Positions 49,067 through 57,652 of a stretch of 64,000 nt of DNA are shown in pieces. Position numbers and translations under genes: made by a program. The notes under the pieces are model-generated. The model saw only the letters and a list, made by a program, of their open reading frames with translations, was not told where the DNA came from and did no database searches. The stretch's first letter is position 1. Each line of letters starts with the position of its first letter. This DNA is from Corynebacterium doosanense CAU 212 = DSM 45436 (GTDB lineage Bacteria > Actinomycetota > Actinomycetes > Mycobacteriales > Mycobacteriaceae): NCBI RefSeq assembly GCF_000767055.1, contig NZ_CP006764.1, positions 496,001 to 560,000 on the forward strand, in the 5' to 3' direction.

Positions 49067-49435
49067 GTGATTCAGCAGGAATCGCGTCTCAAGATCGCCG
49101 ATAACACCGGTGCCAGGGAAATCCTGTGCATCCGCGTTCTCGGTGGATCTGTTCGACGCTTCGCCGGTATCGGCGACACCATTGTCGCCACCGTCAAGGA
49201 AGCGACCCCGGGCGGCAACGTCAAGTCCGGTGAGGTCGTCAAGGCTGTCATCGTCCGTACGAAGAAGGAGACCCGTCGTGCAGACGGCTCCTACATCCGT
49301 TTCGACGAGAACGCAGCCGTGCTCATCAAGAACGACAACGAGCCGCGCGGTACGCGCATCTTCGGCCCCGTTGCCCGTGAGCTCCGCGACAAGAAGTTCA
49401 TGAAGATCGTTTCTCTCGCACCGGAGGTGATTTAA
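49067..49435 (+). CDS. rplN: 50S ribosomal protein L14
   Basis: A 122-residue L14 at the subunit interface. Begins [20 protein letters not shown] and ends with [22 protein letters not shown] start after a GGTCAGGAG. First gene of a split-off spc piece; rplX follows after three bases. Confidence 0.97.
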   Translation: MIQQESRLKIADNTGAREILCIRVLGGSVRRFAGIGDTIVATVKEATPGGNVKSGEVVKAVIVRTKKETRRADGSYIRFDENAAVLIKNDNEPRGTRIFGPVARELRDKKFMKIVSLAPEVI

Positions 49436-49438
49436 CTT

Positions 49439-49753
49439 ATGAAGATCCATAAGGGCGACACTGTCGTCGTCATCTCTGGCCCGGACAAGGGAGCCCAGGG
49501 CAAGGTCATCGAGGCCTACCCGACGCGTGACAAGGTCCTCGTCGAGGGTGTCAACCGCATCAAGAAGCACGTCGCCGACTCCGCTCGTGAGCGTGGCGCC
49601 TCTTCCGGCGGAATCGTCACCCAGGAAGCCCCGATCCACGTGTCCAACGTGATGGTCGTGGACGCGGACGGCAACGCCACCCGCGTTGGCTACCGCTTCG
49701 ATGAGAACGGCAAGAAAGTCCGTGTCTCCAAGCGCAACGGGAAGGACATCTAA
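49439..49753 (+). CDS. rplX: 50S ribosomal protein L24
   Basis: A 104-residue L24, an assembly initiator. KOW motif: [20 protein letters not shown]. The C-terminal [15 protein letters not shown] is typical. GGAGGTGAT at the end of rplN serves as its ribosome-binding site. Confidence 0.96.
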   Translation: MKIHKGDTVVVISGPDKGAQGKVIEAYPTRDKVLVEGVNRIKKHVADSARERGASSGGIVTQEAPIHVSNVMVVDADGNATRVGYRFDENGKKVRVSKRNGKDI

Positions 49754-49755
49754 TC

Positions 49756-50325
49756 ATGGCTGAGAACTACACCCCGCGCCTGAAGACGCGCTACCGCGAG
49801 GAAATCCGCACCTCCCTGAACGAAGAGTTCAATTACGACAACGTCATGCAGATCCCCGGCGTGGTCAAGGTTGTCGTCAACATGGGTGTCGGCGACGCCG
49901 CCCGTGACTCCAAGATCATCAACGGTGCCATCGAGGACCTCACGCTGATCACCGGTCAGAAGCCGCAGCTCCGCCGCGCCAAGACCTCCATCGCGAACTT
50001 CAAGCTCCGCGAGGGCATGCCCATCGGCGCCAAGGTCACCCTCCGTGGCGACCGCATGTGGGAGTTCCTGGACCGCCTGCTGACCGTGGCCCTGCCGCGT
50101 ATCCGCGACTTCCGCGGCCTGTCGGACCAGCAGTTCGACGGCCACGGCAACTACACCTTCGGCCTCACCGAGCAGACGATGTTCTACGAGATCGACGTGG
50201 ACAAGATCGACCGTCCGCGCGGTATGGACATCACCGTGGTCACCACCGCCACGAACAACGACGAGGGCCGCTCGCTCCTGCGTGAGCTCGGCTTCCCGTT
50301 CAAGCAGGCTGAGCAGAGCAACTAA
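49756..50325 (+). CDS. rplE: 50S ribosomal protein L5
   Basis: A 189-residue L5 that binds 5S rRNA. Landmarks: [20 protein letters not shown] and [20 protein letters not shown]. In most bacteria rpsN then rpsH follow; here a terminator follows and rpsN is absent from the window. Confidence 0.97.
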   Translation: MAENYTPRLKTRYREEIRTSLNEEFNYDNVMQIPGVVKVVVNMGVGDAARDSKIINGAIEDLTLITGQKPQLRRAKTSIANFKLREGMPIGAKVTLRGDRMWEFLDRLLTVALPRIRDFRGLSDQQFDGHGNYTFGLTEQTMFYEIDVDKIDRPRGMDITVVTTATNNDEGRSLLRELGFPFKQAEQSN

Positions 50326-50366
50326 GCTCTCCGCTTCAGTCTGACCTGCGTGGCGCACTGCCACTC

Positions 50367-50403
50367 AAAGGGCGCCTTCCCCACAGCGGGGAGGGCGCCC
50401 TTT
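50367..50403. terminator. bidirectional terminator after rplE
   Basis: A 16-pair stem with one G-U pair (50367-50382 with 50388-50403, loop ACAGC) begins with AAA and ends with TTT, so it can act on both strands. It lies between rplE and the convergent aldo/keto reductase. Confidence 0.9.
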
Positions 50404-50416
50404 GGCGTTTTCCGGC

Positions 50417-51235
50417 CTAGAACTCCTCGTAGGTGGCGGGGTCCTGGTCGTTGATCCGACCGTCCGCTCGACCGAGCCCGGTGATGGCCTGGATCTCATC
50501 CTCGGAAAGCTCTAGCCCGACGGCGGCGAGATTGCTGCGCTGGCGCTGCGGGTTGGCGGAGCGGGGGATGGGGGTCACGCCCCGCGCGTGATGCCAGGAG
50601 AGGACGACCTCGCCGGCGCCGATGCCGTGGGACTCGGCGATCTTCGTGATCACCGGGTCCTCGAGGATGTCCTTGCCCCGGCCCAGGGGGCTCCACGCCT
50701 CGGTGAGGATCCCCTTCTCCCGGTGATAGCCCACCTGTTCCACCTGCGGGAAGTAGGGGTGCAGCTCGATCTGGTTGACCTCCGGAAGTTCCCCGGTCTC
50801 GGTCTCGAGGCGTTCGATGTGCTCGGGAAGGAAGTTGGAGACACCGATGTGGTGGACGAGGCCGTCGTTACGCGCCTCGATGAGCTGCTGCCACGCCTCG
50901 ACGTAATGGCCCTGCTGCGGGTTGGGCCAGTGAATGAGCAGCAGGTCGATGTAGTCGACACCGAGGCGGAAGATGCTCTCCTCGATGCGTTCGCGGGCCA
51001 GGCCGCTTTTCTGGTACCTGCCGGGCAACTTGCTGGTGATGATGAGGGAGTCGCGGGCGACGCCGTTGTCGACGGCCCGGCGGACACCCTCGCCGACCGT
51101 GCCCTCGTTTTCGTAGTTGTAGGCAGTGTCGATGAGGCGGTAGCCGGCTCCGATGGCGGAGGCGATGGACTCTGCCCCGTCCGAGCCCACAAGGCTGTAG
51201 GTGCCGAAACCGATGTCTGGAAGGGAGAACGTCAT
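50417..51235 (-). CDS. aldo/keto reductase
   Basis: A 272-residue NAD(P)H-dependent oxidoreductase. The catalytic tetrad is visible: Asp and Tyr in LIDTAYNYENEGTVG, Lys in IITSKLPG, His in LLLIHWPNP. Cofactor-site motifs HHIGVSNF, VNQIELHPYFPQ and IPRSANPQRQRSN follow. It reduces carbonyl compounds; substrate unknown. The ATG at 51235 gives the usual short N-terminus (MTFSLPDIGFGTYSL); the upstream frame is non-homologous. It converges with rplE. Confidence 0.92.
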   Translation of the reverse strand: MTFSLPDIGFGTYSLVGSDGAESIASAIGAGYRLIDTAYNYENEGTVGEGVRRAVDNGVARDSLIITSKLPGRYQKSGLARERIEESIFRLGVDYIDLLLIHWPNPQQGHYVEAWQQLIEARNDGLVHHIGVSNFLPEHIERLETETGELPEVNQIELHPYFPQVEQVGYHREKGILTEAWSPLGRGKDILEDPVITKIAESHGIGAGEVVLSWHHARGVTPIPRSANPQRQRSNLAAVGLELSEDEIQAITGLGRADGRINDQDPATYEEF

Positions 51236-51320
51236 GAGCCCCACCGTAACCTTCCTGGGGGCGTGCGGAGGCTGGGTTATGCGGGCGCTTCGCTTTGCGG
51301 GCCTGTGCGCTGGGCCGTAA

Positions 51321-52088
51321 GGTCTGCTGTTCCGCGTCGAGGACGTCGCCTCCGCCGATCTGCCGACACTCGCCCTGGTCAACGAGATCAACCCGGTCTT
51401 CGGCACCTTCTCGGCGGTGGTCATCTACCTCACGATCTTCACCACCACCCTCGGTGTCTTCTACGCCAGTGGCAAACGCCTCGCCCCGGACGACGGGCAG
51501 CCCGCGTCGAACAAAAAATACCGGATCACCTTCACGGTGATCACCCTCGCCGGATTTGCCCTGTCGTTCTTCGACTTTGCGGTCCTGGTGAACAACGTCT
51601 TCCCGGTGCTGGGCTGGCTCGGCGTGCTGCTCATCCTCGTGCTGGTGGCGACCTGGCTCCTGCGCTGGCGCGGAAGGATCAACGAGGAGTCCCGCCGGCG
51701 CGCACGGGTGGAGGAGCTCGTCTCCCGCAAGCTCGACCCCGAGGAGGAGTTCTCTCAGGACGACTACGCGGAGCTGGTCCAGGTCGCGCGTGACGCGTCC
51801 GTGCCGGCGGACGACCTGCGGGATGACGTGACCGACTACGGCATCGGGGAGCTCGACGTTGATGACGACATCGACCGGGAGGGGGTCTGGGCGGACTCCC
51901 GCTACCGCAAGCTGCTCCCCGGGGAGGTGCGGGTGGTGTCCTCGGCTGCGCCCGTGGCCCGCGCGCAGGAATGGACGATCGATGAGTTCGACGACAGCTG
52001 GGACGTGCCCGCGGGCGCTCCTGAGGCAGGCGGGGAAAGCGCCGAGGGCAGCGGGCCTGAGGCCGATTCGGAAGCTATTCAGAAGTAG
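51321..52088 (+). pseudogene. C-terminal remnant of a multi-spanning membrane protein (YkvI-like)
   Basis: The frame is open from just after an in-frame TAA (51318-51320) and reads LLFRVEDVASADLPTLALV, then NEINPVFGTFSAVVIYLTIF. No start codon occurs before a GTG at 51417, which lies inside the conserved membrane part. What remains is about three spans and a long acidic C-terminal tail. The missing N-terminal half would hold the other spans, so this looks like a 5'-deleted gene. The family guess (YkvI-like transporter) comes from the EINPVFG and IFTTTLGVFYA pattern and is tentative. A shortened protein from 51417 (223 residues) remains possible. Confidence 0.6.
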
Positions 52089-52112
52089 AAGCTGTCCAGT
52101 TAGCCAATCACA

Positions 52113-52127
52113 TTCACCTGTGGTGAA
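52113..52127 (+). promoter_or_regulatory. inverted repeat upstream of formate/nitrite channel gene
   Basis: TTCACC, TGT, GGTGAA is a perfect 15-base inverted repeat about 70 bases before the start codon. Its size suits a dimeric regulator's operator. It does not match TGTGA-N6-TCACA, so GlxR is not an obvious candidate. Confidence 0.4.
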
Positions 52128-52197
52128 ATGCCAGGGTATTTTTGACCTCGGAATTCAATCCCGGCCCCGATCTTCACTTTGAAAGCAGGACTGCCCC

Positions 52198-53001
52198 ATG
52201 GCCCTCAATGACATCGCCCACGGCGCGGTGAACAAAAAGCTCTTCCTCATGGAGAAGGATCTCCCGAGGTTTGCCGTGCGGTCCATTCTCGCCGGTGTCT
52301 ATCTCACGCTGGGCACCGCTTTCGCCGTCGTCGCGGGCCAGGCCGTGGAGAAAACGGCACCCGGGCACGGCCTGGGGGCGCTCGTCTTTGCGTTCCTGTT
52401 CGGCCTGGGCCTGTTCTCCATTGTCATTCTCAATTCCGAGCTGGCCACGGGAAACATGATGTTCGGCAGCTACGGCGCCGCGACCGGTCAGATCGGCTGG
52501 GGCAAGGCGCTGTGGTTCATGTTTGTCACCACCGTCTTCAACCTCGTTGGCGCGCTGCTCATCGCCGCAATCATCGGCGTCTCCGCCAAGTTCCACGGTT
52601 TTGACACCACTCACCTGGCGGCGACACTGACCGAGGGCAAGCTCAACAAGAGCTGGTGGGATGCGCTAATCGAGGGCATTGCCGCTAACTTCGTGGTCAA
52701 CATGGCGATTGTTGGTGCGCTGTTCGCCAAGGACTTCGTGTCCAAGTTCTTCGTCATCGTGCCCATCATCGCGATCTTTGTCGGCCTCGGCCTCGAGCAC
52801 GTCATCGCCAACTTCTCGCTGATGTCCATCACCGGATTCGCCGGCCTGTTCAATGGCGGTGTCTATCTGGAGAGCTGGAGCATCGGCGCGATCGCGCTCA
52901 ACTGGGTGATGGTGTGGATCGGCAATGTCATCGGCGGCGGCCTGCTCATCGGCGGCGTCTACGCCTGGCTGAACAAGGGCGACGAGGTCTACCGGGACTA
53001 G
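52198..53001 (+). CDS. formate/nitrite channel (FNT family)
   Basis: A 267-residue integral membrane protein with six spans. FNT landmarks: LNSELATGNMM, then GIAANFVVNMAIVGA, GLEHVIANFSLMSI and GNVIGGGLLIGG. FNT pentamers move formate, nitrite or hydrosulfide. fdhD lies 7 kb away, so formate is a reasonable but unproven substrate. AAAGCAGGA precedes the ATG. An inverted repeat upstream may be an operator; a palindromic terminator overlaps the stop. Confidence 0.9.
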   Translation: MALNDIAHGAVNKKLFLMEKDLPRFAVRSILAGVYLTLGTAFAVVAGQAVEKTAPGHGLGALVFAFLFGLGLFSIVILNSELATGNMMFGSYGAATGQIGWGKALWFMFVTTVFNLVGALLIAAIIGVSAKFHGFDTTHLAATLTEGKLNKSWWDALIEGIAANFVVNMAIVGALFAKDFVSKFFVIVPIIAIFVGLGLEHVIANFSLMSITGFAGLFNGGVYLESWSIGAIALNWVMVWIGNVIGGGLLIGGVYAWLNKGDEVYRD

Positions 53002-53021
53002 TCCAGACGTCTGGACGATTT
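53001..53021. terminator. palindromic terminator between convergent genes
   Basis: GTCCAGACGTCTGGAC (53001-53016) is a perfect 16-base palindrome followed by GATTTTC. It can form a hairpin on either strand and sits between the FNT gene and the convergent vWA gene. Confidence 0.6.
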
Positions 53022-53027
53022 TCGGTG

Positions 53028-54164
53028 TTAGTCCTCCTCCCGGCTGTGATCCACGAAGGCAGCCAGGTCGTCCCCGGCGACGGCGGCAGCGAAGAGCTCC
53101 GGGAAGAGATCCGGCGTGCAGGCGAAGGCGGGTATATCCATGGCCCGTAGCTCGGCGGCGAGGTCCTTGTCGTAGGCGGGTGCGCCGGAATCGGAGAGCG
53201 CGAGCAAGACAATGGCGATAACTCCCCGTTCCTTCAGCTCGTGCATCCGGCTGAGAAGTTCGCTGCGGACACCGTTCTCGTACAGGTCGCTGATGAGGAT
53301 GAACACGGAATCCGTGGGCGAGGTGATCAACCCGGAGCAGTAGGCGACCGCCCGGTTGATGTCGGTTCCTCCTCCCAGCTGGGTGCCGAAGATGACGTCG
53401 ACGGGGTCCGCGAGCCGGTCTGTGAGGTCGGCGATCTCGGTGTCGAAGGCGACGAGTGACGTCTTCAGGCTCCGGATGCTGCCCAGCACCGCGGCGAAAA
53501 CCGAGGAGTAGATGATCGATTCCGCCATCGATCCCGACTGGTCGATGGCGAGGACCACCTCCTTTTCGATCCCCGTGTTTCGACGCCGGTAGCCCACCAA
53601 TTTCTCGGGGATCACCGTGCCGAGCTCTGGGGAGTAGTTACCCAGGTTGGCGCGGATGGTGCGGTCGAAATCGATGTCGGACACGTGCCGGGGGCGCCGG
53701 GTCCGCGCGGCCCGGTCGAGGGCGCCGCGGACGGAGGCCTCTGTGGACTGGCGGATGCGTTTTTCGATGTCGTCGACGACCGTCTGCACCACCTGTCTGG
53801 CCTTGGCCTTGAGATCCTCCGGGATCAGCGAGGACATCTCCGCCAGTGTGGTCACCAGTTCCAGGTCGGGTTCCAGGTTGTCCAGGATGCCCGGCTCGTT
53901 GAGCATGGCCCGCAGGCCGAGCTTGTTGAGGGCATCGGCCTGCACCACTTCGACCACGGAGGCAGGGAAGAAGGTGCGAATATCGCTGAGCCAGGTCGAC
54001 ACCCGTGGTGCCCCGTTCCCGCCGCCGAGCTTTCGCTGGCCTCGCCCGTGGTCGTAGAGCTTGCCGAGGGCGTCGCTCATGCCCTTCTCTTCCGCGGTCA
54101 ATTCGCGGCCCTCGGTGCCGAGGACCAGCGCCCAACGCCTGTCGCGTTTCGACGTCTCGCTCAT
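53028..54164 (-). CDS. vWA protein of the MoxR-DUF5682 operon
   Basis: A 378-residue soluble protein. The N-terminal half is helical; the vWA domain follows from about residue 200. The MIDAS is complete: Asp208-x-Ser210-x-Ser212 (LAIDQSGSM), Thr in GGGTDI (about 268) and Asp in ILISDLYE. It resembles CoxE-type vWA proteins that work with MoxR AAA ATPases. The ATG follows AAGGAG and overlaps the DUF5682 stop by four bases. Last gene of the five-gene minus-strand operon. Confidence 0.88.
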   Translation of the reverse strand: MSETSKRDRRWALVLGTEGRELTAEEKGMSDALGKLYDHGRGQRKLGGGNGAPRVSTWLSDIRTFFPASVVEVVQADALNKLGLRAMLNEPGILDNLEPDLELVTTLAEMSSLIPEDLKAKARQVVQTVVDDIEKRIRQSTEASVRGALDRAARTRRPRHVSDIDFDRTIRANLGNYSPELGTVIPEKLVGYRRRNTGIEKEVVLAIDQSGSMAESIIYSSVFAAVLGSIRSLKTSLVAFDTEIADLTDRLADPVDVIFGTQLGGGTDINRAVAYCSGLITSPTDSVFILISDLYENGVRSELLSRMHELKERGVIAIVLLALSDSGAPAYDKDLAAELRAMDIPAFACTPDLFPELFAAAVAGDDLAAFVDHSREED

Positions 54165-56350
54165 CTTGAGCTCTCCTTCTGGGTGGCAAGGTAGATTGCC
54201 CGGATGGTCTGCAGCGCAGGCAGAACCGGGCCGTCGAGCTGCAGGGAGTCCGCCGGGTCCTCTCCCTGCCCGCCAGCCTCAGCAAGGTGACGAACCTGCC
54301 GGTGGACGTCTTCCCGCTCGGTGTCGGTGAATCCGCCGAAGCTCCGGCGGACAAAGGGCAGTATCTCGACGAAGTGATCGTCGGAAAGCGACATCAGCCA
54401 GGTGTTGAGGACACTGAGCAGGTCGCGGTCGTTGAGCAGAATGAGCGCGCCGCCACCGAGATAACCCTCGATCCACGCTGCCTGGTCGATCGGCCCGACG
54501 CCGGCGGACAGGTTTGCGGAGATCTCCCTGCGTGACTGTTCGTCATCGATGTGCCCGGCGTCGGTGAGTAGGCGGGTGAGGTGCCCGCGTAGCCGGGCGT
54601 CCACGTCCCGTCGAGAAGCAATGCGGGCCAGGGCCGTTCGCCAGGCGTCCACCTCGTGCGGGGTGAGGGAGATGCTGTCATTGACCCTGTCAATGAGGTC
54701 GCCGATCTCGTGGGCGGGCTCTGAACCCAGGCCGAGGACTGCAGGAAGAAGGCCGGTGCGGATGCGGGTGAGCATCCCGGAGGCGATGCCGGTGAAGATC
54801 GCGGTGTCGGTGCCGCGAACGGTGCCGTAGCGTGCGGCACCGATGATGGCGGGTACGGCCTCGAGCAGGGCGGATACGTCATGCTGCAGCGCCGCGAACC
54901 GATCAAGCTCGGCGAGGAGATCGTCCAGAGCCCCGGAAAGGTCAGCCTGAACCGCAGAGTTCAACGCCGCGGTGACGGTGGCCAGAGAGTCCAACCCGCT
55001 GAGAAGACGAGCGTGGGCAGCGGAGGCGACGGTGGTTCCCCACAGGCTGGCGACGGCGAGATTCACGGCGAAGTCCGGCTCCCAGGCCAGGGTCCACCCC
55101 TCTTTGAAAGATCCCGCGCCCGACTCCGCACGGGGGACGGCCCAGGCAATCCCGAGGATGCGGAGTCGGTGAAAGAGGGCGGACTTCTGGCGGTCATTGT
55201 CGGAGCGGAGATCGAGCGTAACCTCCTTCGGCGTGCCCTCGACCTTCAGACGGAGGCTTTTTGCGGTGGCGAGGACGTCCTTCTCGAGGGGGAGAGTCGG
55301 CACGTCAGCGGGGACTGAGCCGAGCTCGGCACCAAGGTAGAGGGCGTCGTCGATAAGTTTCCTCCGAGCATCGGAGAACTCGAAGAGGCTCGTGTCGGCG
55401 GCGTCTCGGACCTCCCAGATCCCTGGCGCGGGACGTGAGCGCAGGGCTGCGAGAGCGCCTGTCAGCCGGGTGGCGTCAATGACCTGCGCGGAGGAGGCGG
55501 GGAATCCATGTTTGCGCAGTTCCTGCGCCACGCGGGTGAACCAGGACGCGATGGTGTTGTCCGGGGTGGCGAAGAGATGGGCGTACCAGCCGGGGGCGGT
55601 GATACCGGCGCGGTAGCCTGTGCCGGAGGCGAGGCGCGCGTTGGACCAGGGCACCCACGTCATGGCGGTCTTCACCTTGGGCAGGCCCTTGAGCAGGGCG
55701 TTGTCCTCGCTGACCTTGGGCAGCGGAGCCATGAGTGCCGGAACATGCCAGGCACCACAGACGACGGCGATGCGCTCTGCGTCGGACTTGAGTGCCGCTC
55801 GCAGCACCTTGCGCATATGTGCCTCGCGGACGGCATCGACGTGGTCAACGGTTGCGTCGGCACGCACCGCAGTCATCGCGTCGGAGATCGCATCGAAGGG
55901 ATCTCCACTGCGGCTATGTTCGACCAGGTCCTCCCACCAGCTTTCGGGATCCGAGTAACCGGCAGCGGAAGCCAGCGCTCCGATGGGGTCGATGCGCTCC
56001 CCGGGGAGATTCGACTCGTCTCTCGACTGCGCGAGGCGCAGCGTCGACGGCAGATCCATCGCCGTGACGGTGACACCACGCGAGGTGGCCCAACGCATGG
56101 TCTGCAGTTCGGGGGAGAACTCCGCGAAAGGGTAGAACGTGGCGACCGCGGGATCGTCCTGGACGTAGGAGATCAGGGCGACGGGCGGGCGAAAATCTTC
56201 CTCGGCGACGAAACCCACCAGCGGGTCAGCATCCGCAGGTGCCTCGAGCAGGATGAGGTCGGGGTCGAAGGCGTCGAGGGCACGGACCGTCGCCAGGGCC
56301 GAACCTGGGCCGTGGTGCCGGATGCCCAGACACCGGATCTCGGCGGGCAC
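54161..56350 (-). CDS. DUF5682 family protein
   Basis: A 729-residue soluble protein. The N-terminal third (CLGIRHHGPGSALATVRAL, LILLEAPADADPLV, REAHMRKVLRAAL, VVCGAWHVPAL) has the His/Glu pattern of the EreA/ChaN/TraB-like superfamily, consistent with DUF5682. The rest is helical and unassigned. GTG start right at the MoxR stop. Together with MoxR and vWA neighbours it forms a recurrent actinobacterial gene set whose function is not established. An enzymatic role for the N-terminal domain is inference. Confidence 0.8.
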   Translation of the reverse strand: MPAEIRCLGIRHHGPGSALATVRALDAFDPDLILLEAPADADPLVGFVAEEDFRPPVALISYVQDDPAVATFYPFAEFSPELQTMRWATSRGVTVTAMDLPSTLRLAQSRDESNLPGERIDPIGALASAAGYSDPESWWEDLVEHSRSGDPFDAISDAMTAVRADATVDHVDAVREAHMRKVLRAALKSDAERIAVVCGAWHVPALMAPLPKVSEDNALLKGLPKVKTAMTWVPWSNARLASGTGYRAGITAPGWYAHLFATPDNTIASWFTRVAQELRKHGFPASSAQVIDATRLTGALAALRSRPAPGIWEVRDAADTSLFEFSDARRKLIDDALYLGAELGSVPADVPTLPLEKDVLATAKSLRLKVEGTPKEVTLDLRSDNDRQKSALFHRLRILGIAWAVPRAESGAGSFKEGWTLAWEPDFAVNLAVASLWGTTVASAAHARLLSGLDSLATVTAALNSAVQADLSGALDDLLAELDRFAALQHDVSALLEAVPAIIGAARYGTVRGTDTAIFTGIASGMLTRIRTGLLPAVLGLGSEPAHEIGDLIDRVNDSISLTPHEVDAWRTALARIASRRDVDARLRGHLTRLLTDAGHIDDEQSRREISANLSAGVGPIDQAAWIEGYLGGGALILLNDRDLLSVLNTWLMSLSDDHFVEILPFVRRSFGGFTDTEREDVHRQVRHLAEAGGQGEDPADSLQLDGPVLPALQTIRAIYLATQKESSR

Positions 56351-57442
56351 CTAGAGAACCTCGCGGCAGGCGCGGTAGAACTCCTGCCAGCCATCGCGTT
56401 CCCGGACGGTGGTTTCGAGATACTCCGCCCACACCGCCTTGTCCTCGACCGGTCTCATCACCACCGCGCCGGTGATGCCTGCGGCCACGTCGGCCGGGGT
56501 GAGCCGGCCATCGGAGAAGTGGGCGCTTAGTGCCAGGCCGCCGGCGAGAACGCTGATCGCCTCCGCGGTGGAGAGCGTGCCCGAGGGCGACTTCAGGGTG
56601 TGCTCGCCGTCGAGGCTCTTGCCGGCGCGCAGCTCCCGGAACACGGTGACCACCCGGGTGATCTCGTCGGCGGCGTTGATCTCCGGCAGCTCGAGGGCGG
56701 CCCCGAGGGAGGCGAGCCGGCTGGTGACGATCTCCACCTCCTGATCGAGGGAATCCGGCAGAGGCAGAACGACCGTGTTGAACCAGCGGCGAAGGGCCGA
56801 GGACAACTCGTTGACCCCACGGTCCCGGTCGTTGGCGGTGGCAATGACGTTGAAACCGCGCTGGGCCTGGATCTCGGTATTGAGCTCGGGCACGGGCAAT
56901 GTCTTCTCGGAAAGTGTGGTGATCAACCCGTCCTGGACCTCCGAGGGAACGCGGGTGAGCTCCTCGATGCGCGCGATGGTGCCCGCCTCCATGGCCGACA
57001 TGACGGGGGAGGCGACGAGGGCCTCCCGCGAGGGGCCCTCGGAGATCAGTCGGGCGTAGTTCCAGCCGTAACGCACCGCATCCTCGGTGGTTCCTGCGGT
57101 GCCCTGGACCAGAAGGGTGGAGTCTCCGCTGATCGCCGCCGCGAGGTTCTCCGACACCCAGGACTTGGCGGTTCCGGGCACGCCGAGGAGCAGGAGGGCT
57201 CGGTCGGTGGCCAGCGTCGCCGTGGCGATCTCGATGAGCCGGCGGTTGCCGATGTACTTGGGCGTGATCTCGGTGCCATCGGGAAGAGTCGTGCCCATGA
57301 GGAAATCGACCACCGCCCAGGGCGAGAGCTTCCAGTGGGGAGGCCGGGTGCGGGTGTCGTGCTCGGCGAGGGCATCGAGCTCCGAGCGGTAGATCTGCTC
57401 CGCGTGGGGGCGCAGCAGCTGCTCGGCGGTGGTGTCAGTCAT
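56351..57442 (-). CDS. MoxR-type AAA+ ATPase
   Basis: A 363-residue AAA+ ATPase. Walker A is LLLGVPGTAKSWVS; the Walker B position reads ARIEELTRVP, less canonical than LLDEINRA; sensor 1 is NVIATAND; an arginine-finger region follows (SSALRRWFN). It would remodel a partner together with the vWA protein. ATG at 57442 begins MTDTTAEQLLRPHA; the frame is open for 69 more codons upstream but reads as low-complexity sequence with a tandem repeat, so it is probably untranslated. Confidence 0.88.
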   Translation of the reverse strand: MTDTTAEQLLRPHAEQIYRSELDALAEHDTRTRPPHWKLSPWAVVDFLMGTTLPDGTEITPKYIGNRRLIEIATATLATDRALLLLGVPGTAKSWVSENLAAAISGDSTLLVQGTAGTTEDAVRYGWNYARLISEGPSREALVASPVMSAMEAGTIARIEELTRVPSEVQDGLITTLSEKTLPVPELNTEIQAQRGFNVIATANDRDRGVNELSSALRRWFNTVVLPLPDSLDQEVEIVTSRLASLGAALELPEINAADEITRVVTVFRELRAGKSLDGEHTLKSPSGTLSTAEAISVLAGGLALSAHFSDGRLTPADVAAGITGAVVMRPVEDKAVWAEYLETTVRERDGWQEFYRACREVL

Positions 57443-57470
57443 GGTGAAGGTGTCCTCATCTGTGGGTGTG

Positions 57471-57494
57471 TCAGTGGAGTAGTCAGTGGAGTAG
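57471..57494. repeat. 12-base tandem duplication upstream of moxR-like gene
   Basis: TCAGTGGAGTAG occurs twice in a row (57471-57482 and 57483-57494). It lies between DUF5691 and the MoxR-type gene, at the end of a small frame. Confidence 0.8.
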
Positions 57495-57638
57495 TTGATG
57501 TAGGAGATGCCGGGCACGGGTAGACCGGATGCCGTCGGCGACGGCGGGACGAATCGCGTCATCGGCTTGGTCGGCCAGGGATTCGAGTTCGTCGACGAAG
57601 CTGCCCAGGAGTTCCGCGTCGAGCAGGGCGGCAGCCAT
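57483..57638 (-). CDS. candidate 51-residue protein between DUF5691 and MoxR genes
   Basis: On the minus strand the frame from ATG 57638 reads MAAALLDAELLGSFVDELES, then LADQADDAIRPAVADGIRST, ending RARHLLHQLLH. The composition is protein-like: amphipathic helix, balanced charge. The 210-base gap would otherwise be long for this compact operon. No strong Shine-Dalgarno is seen. It could instead be a relic of a longer protein whose end was altered by the 12-base duplication, since the stop lies in the repeat. Confidence 0.35.
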   Translation of the reverse strand: MAAALLDAELLGSFVDELESLADQADDAIRPAVADGIRSTRARHLLHQLLH

Positions 57639-57652
57639 GGTGGCGGCATCTT

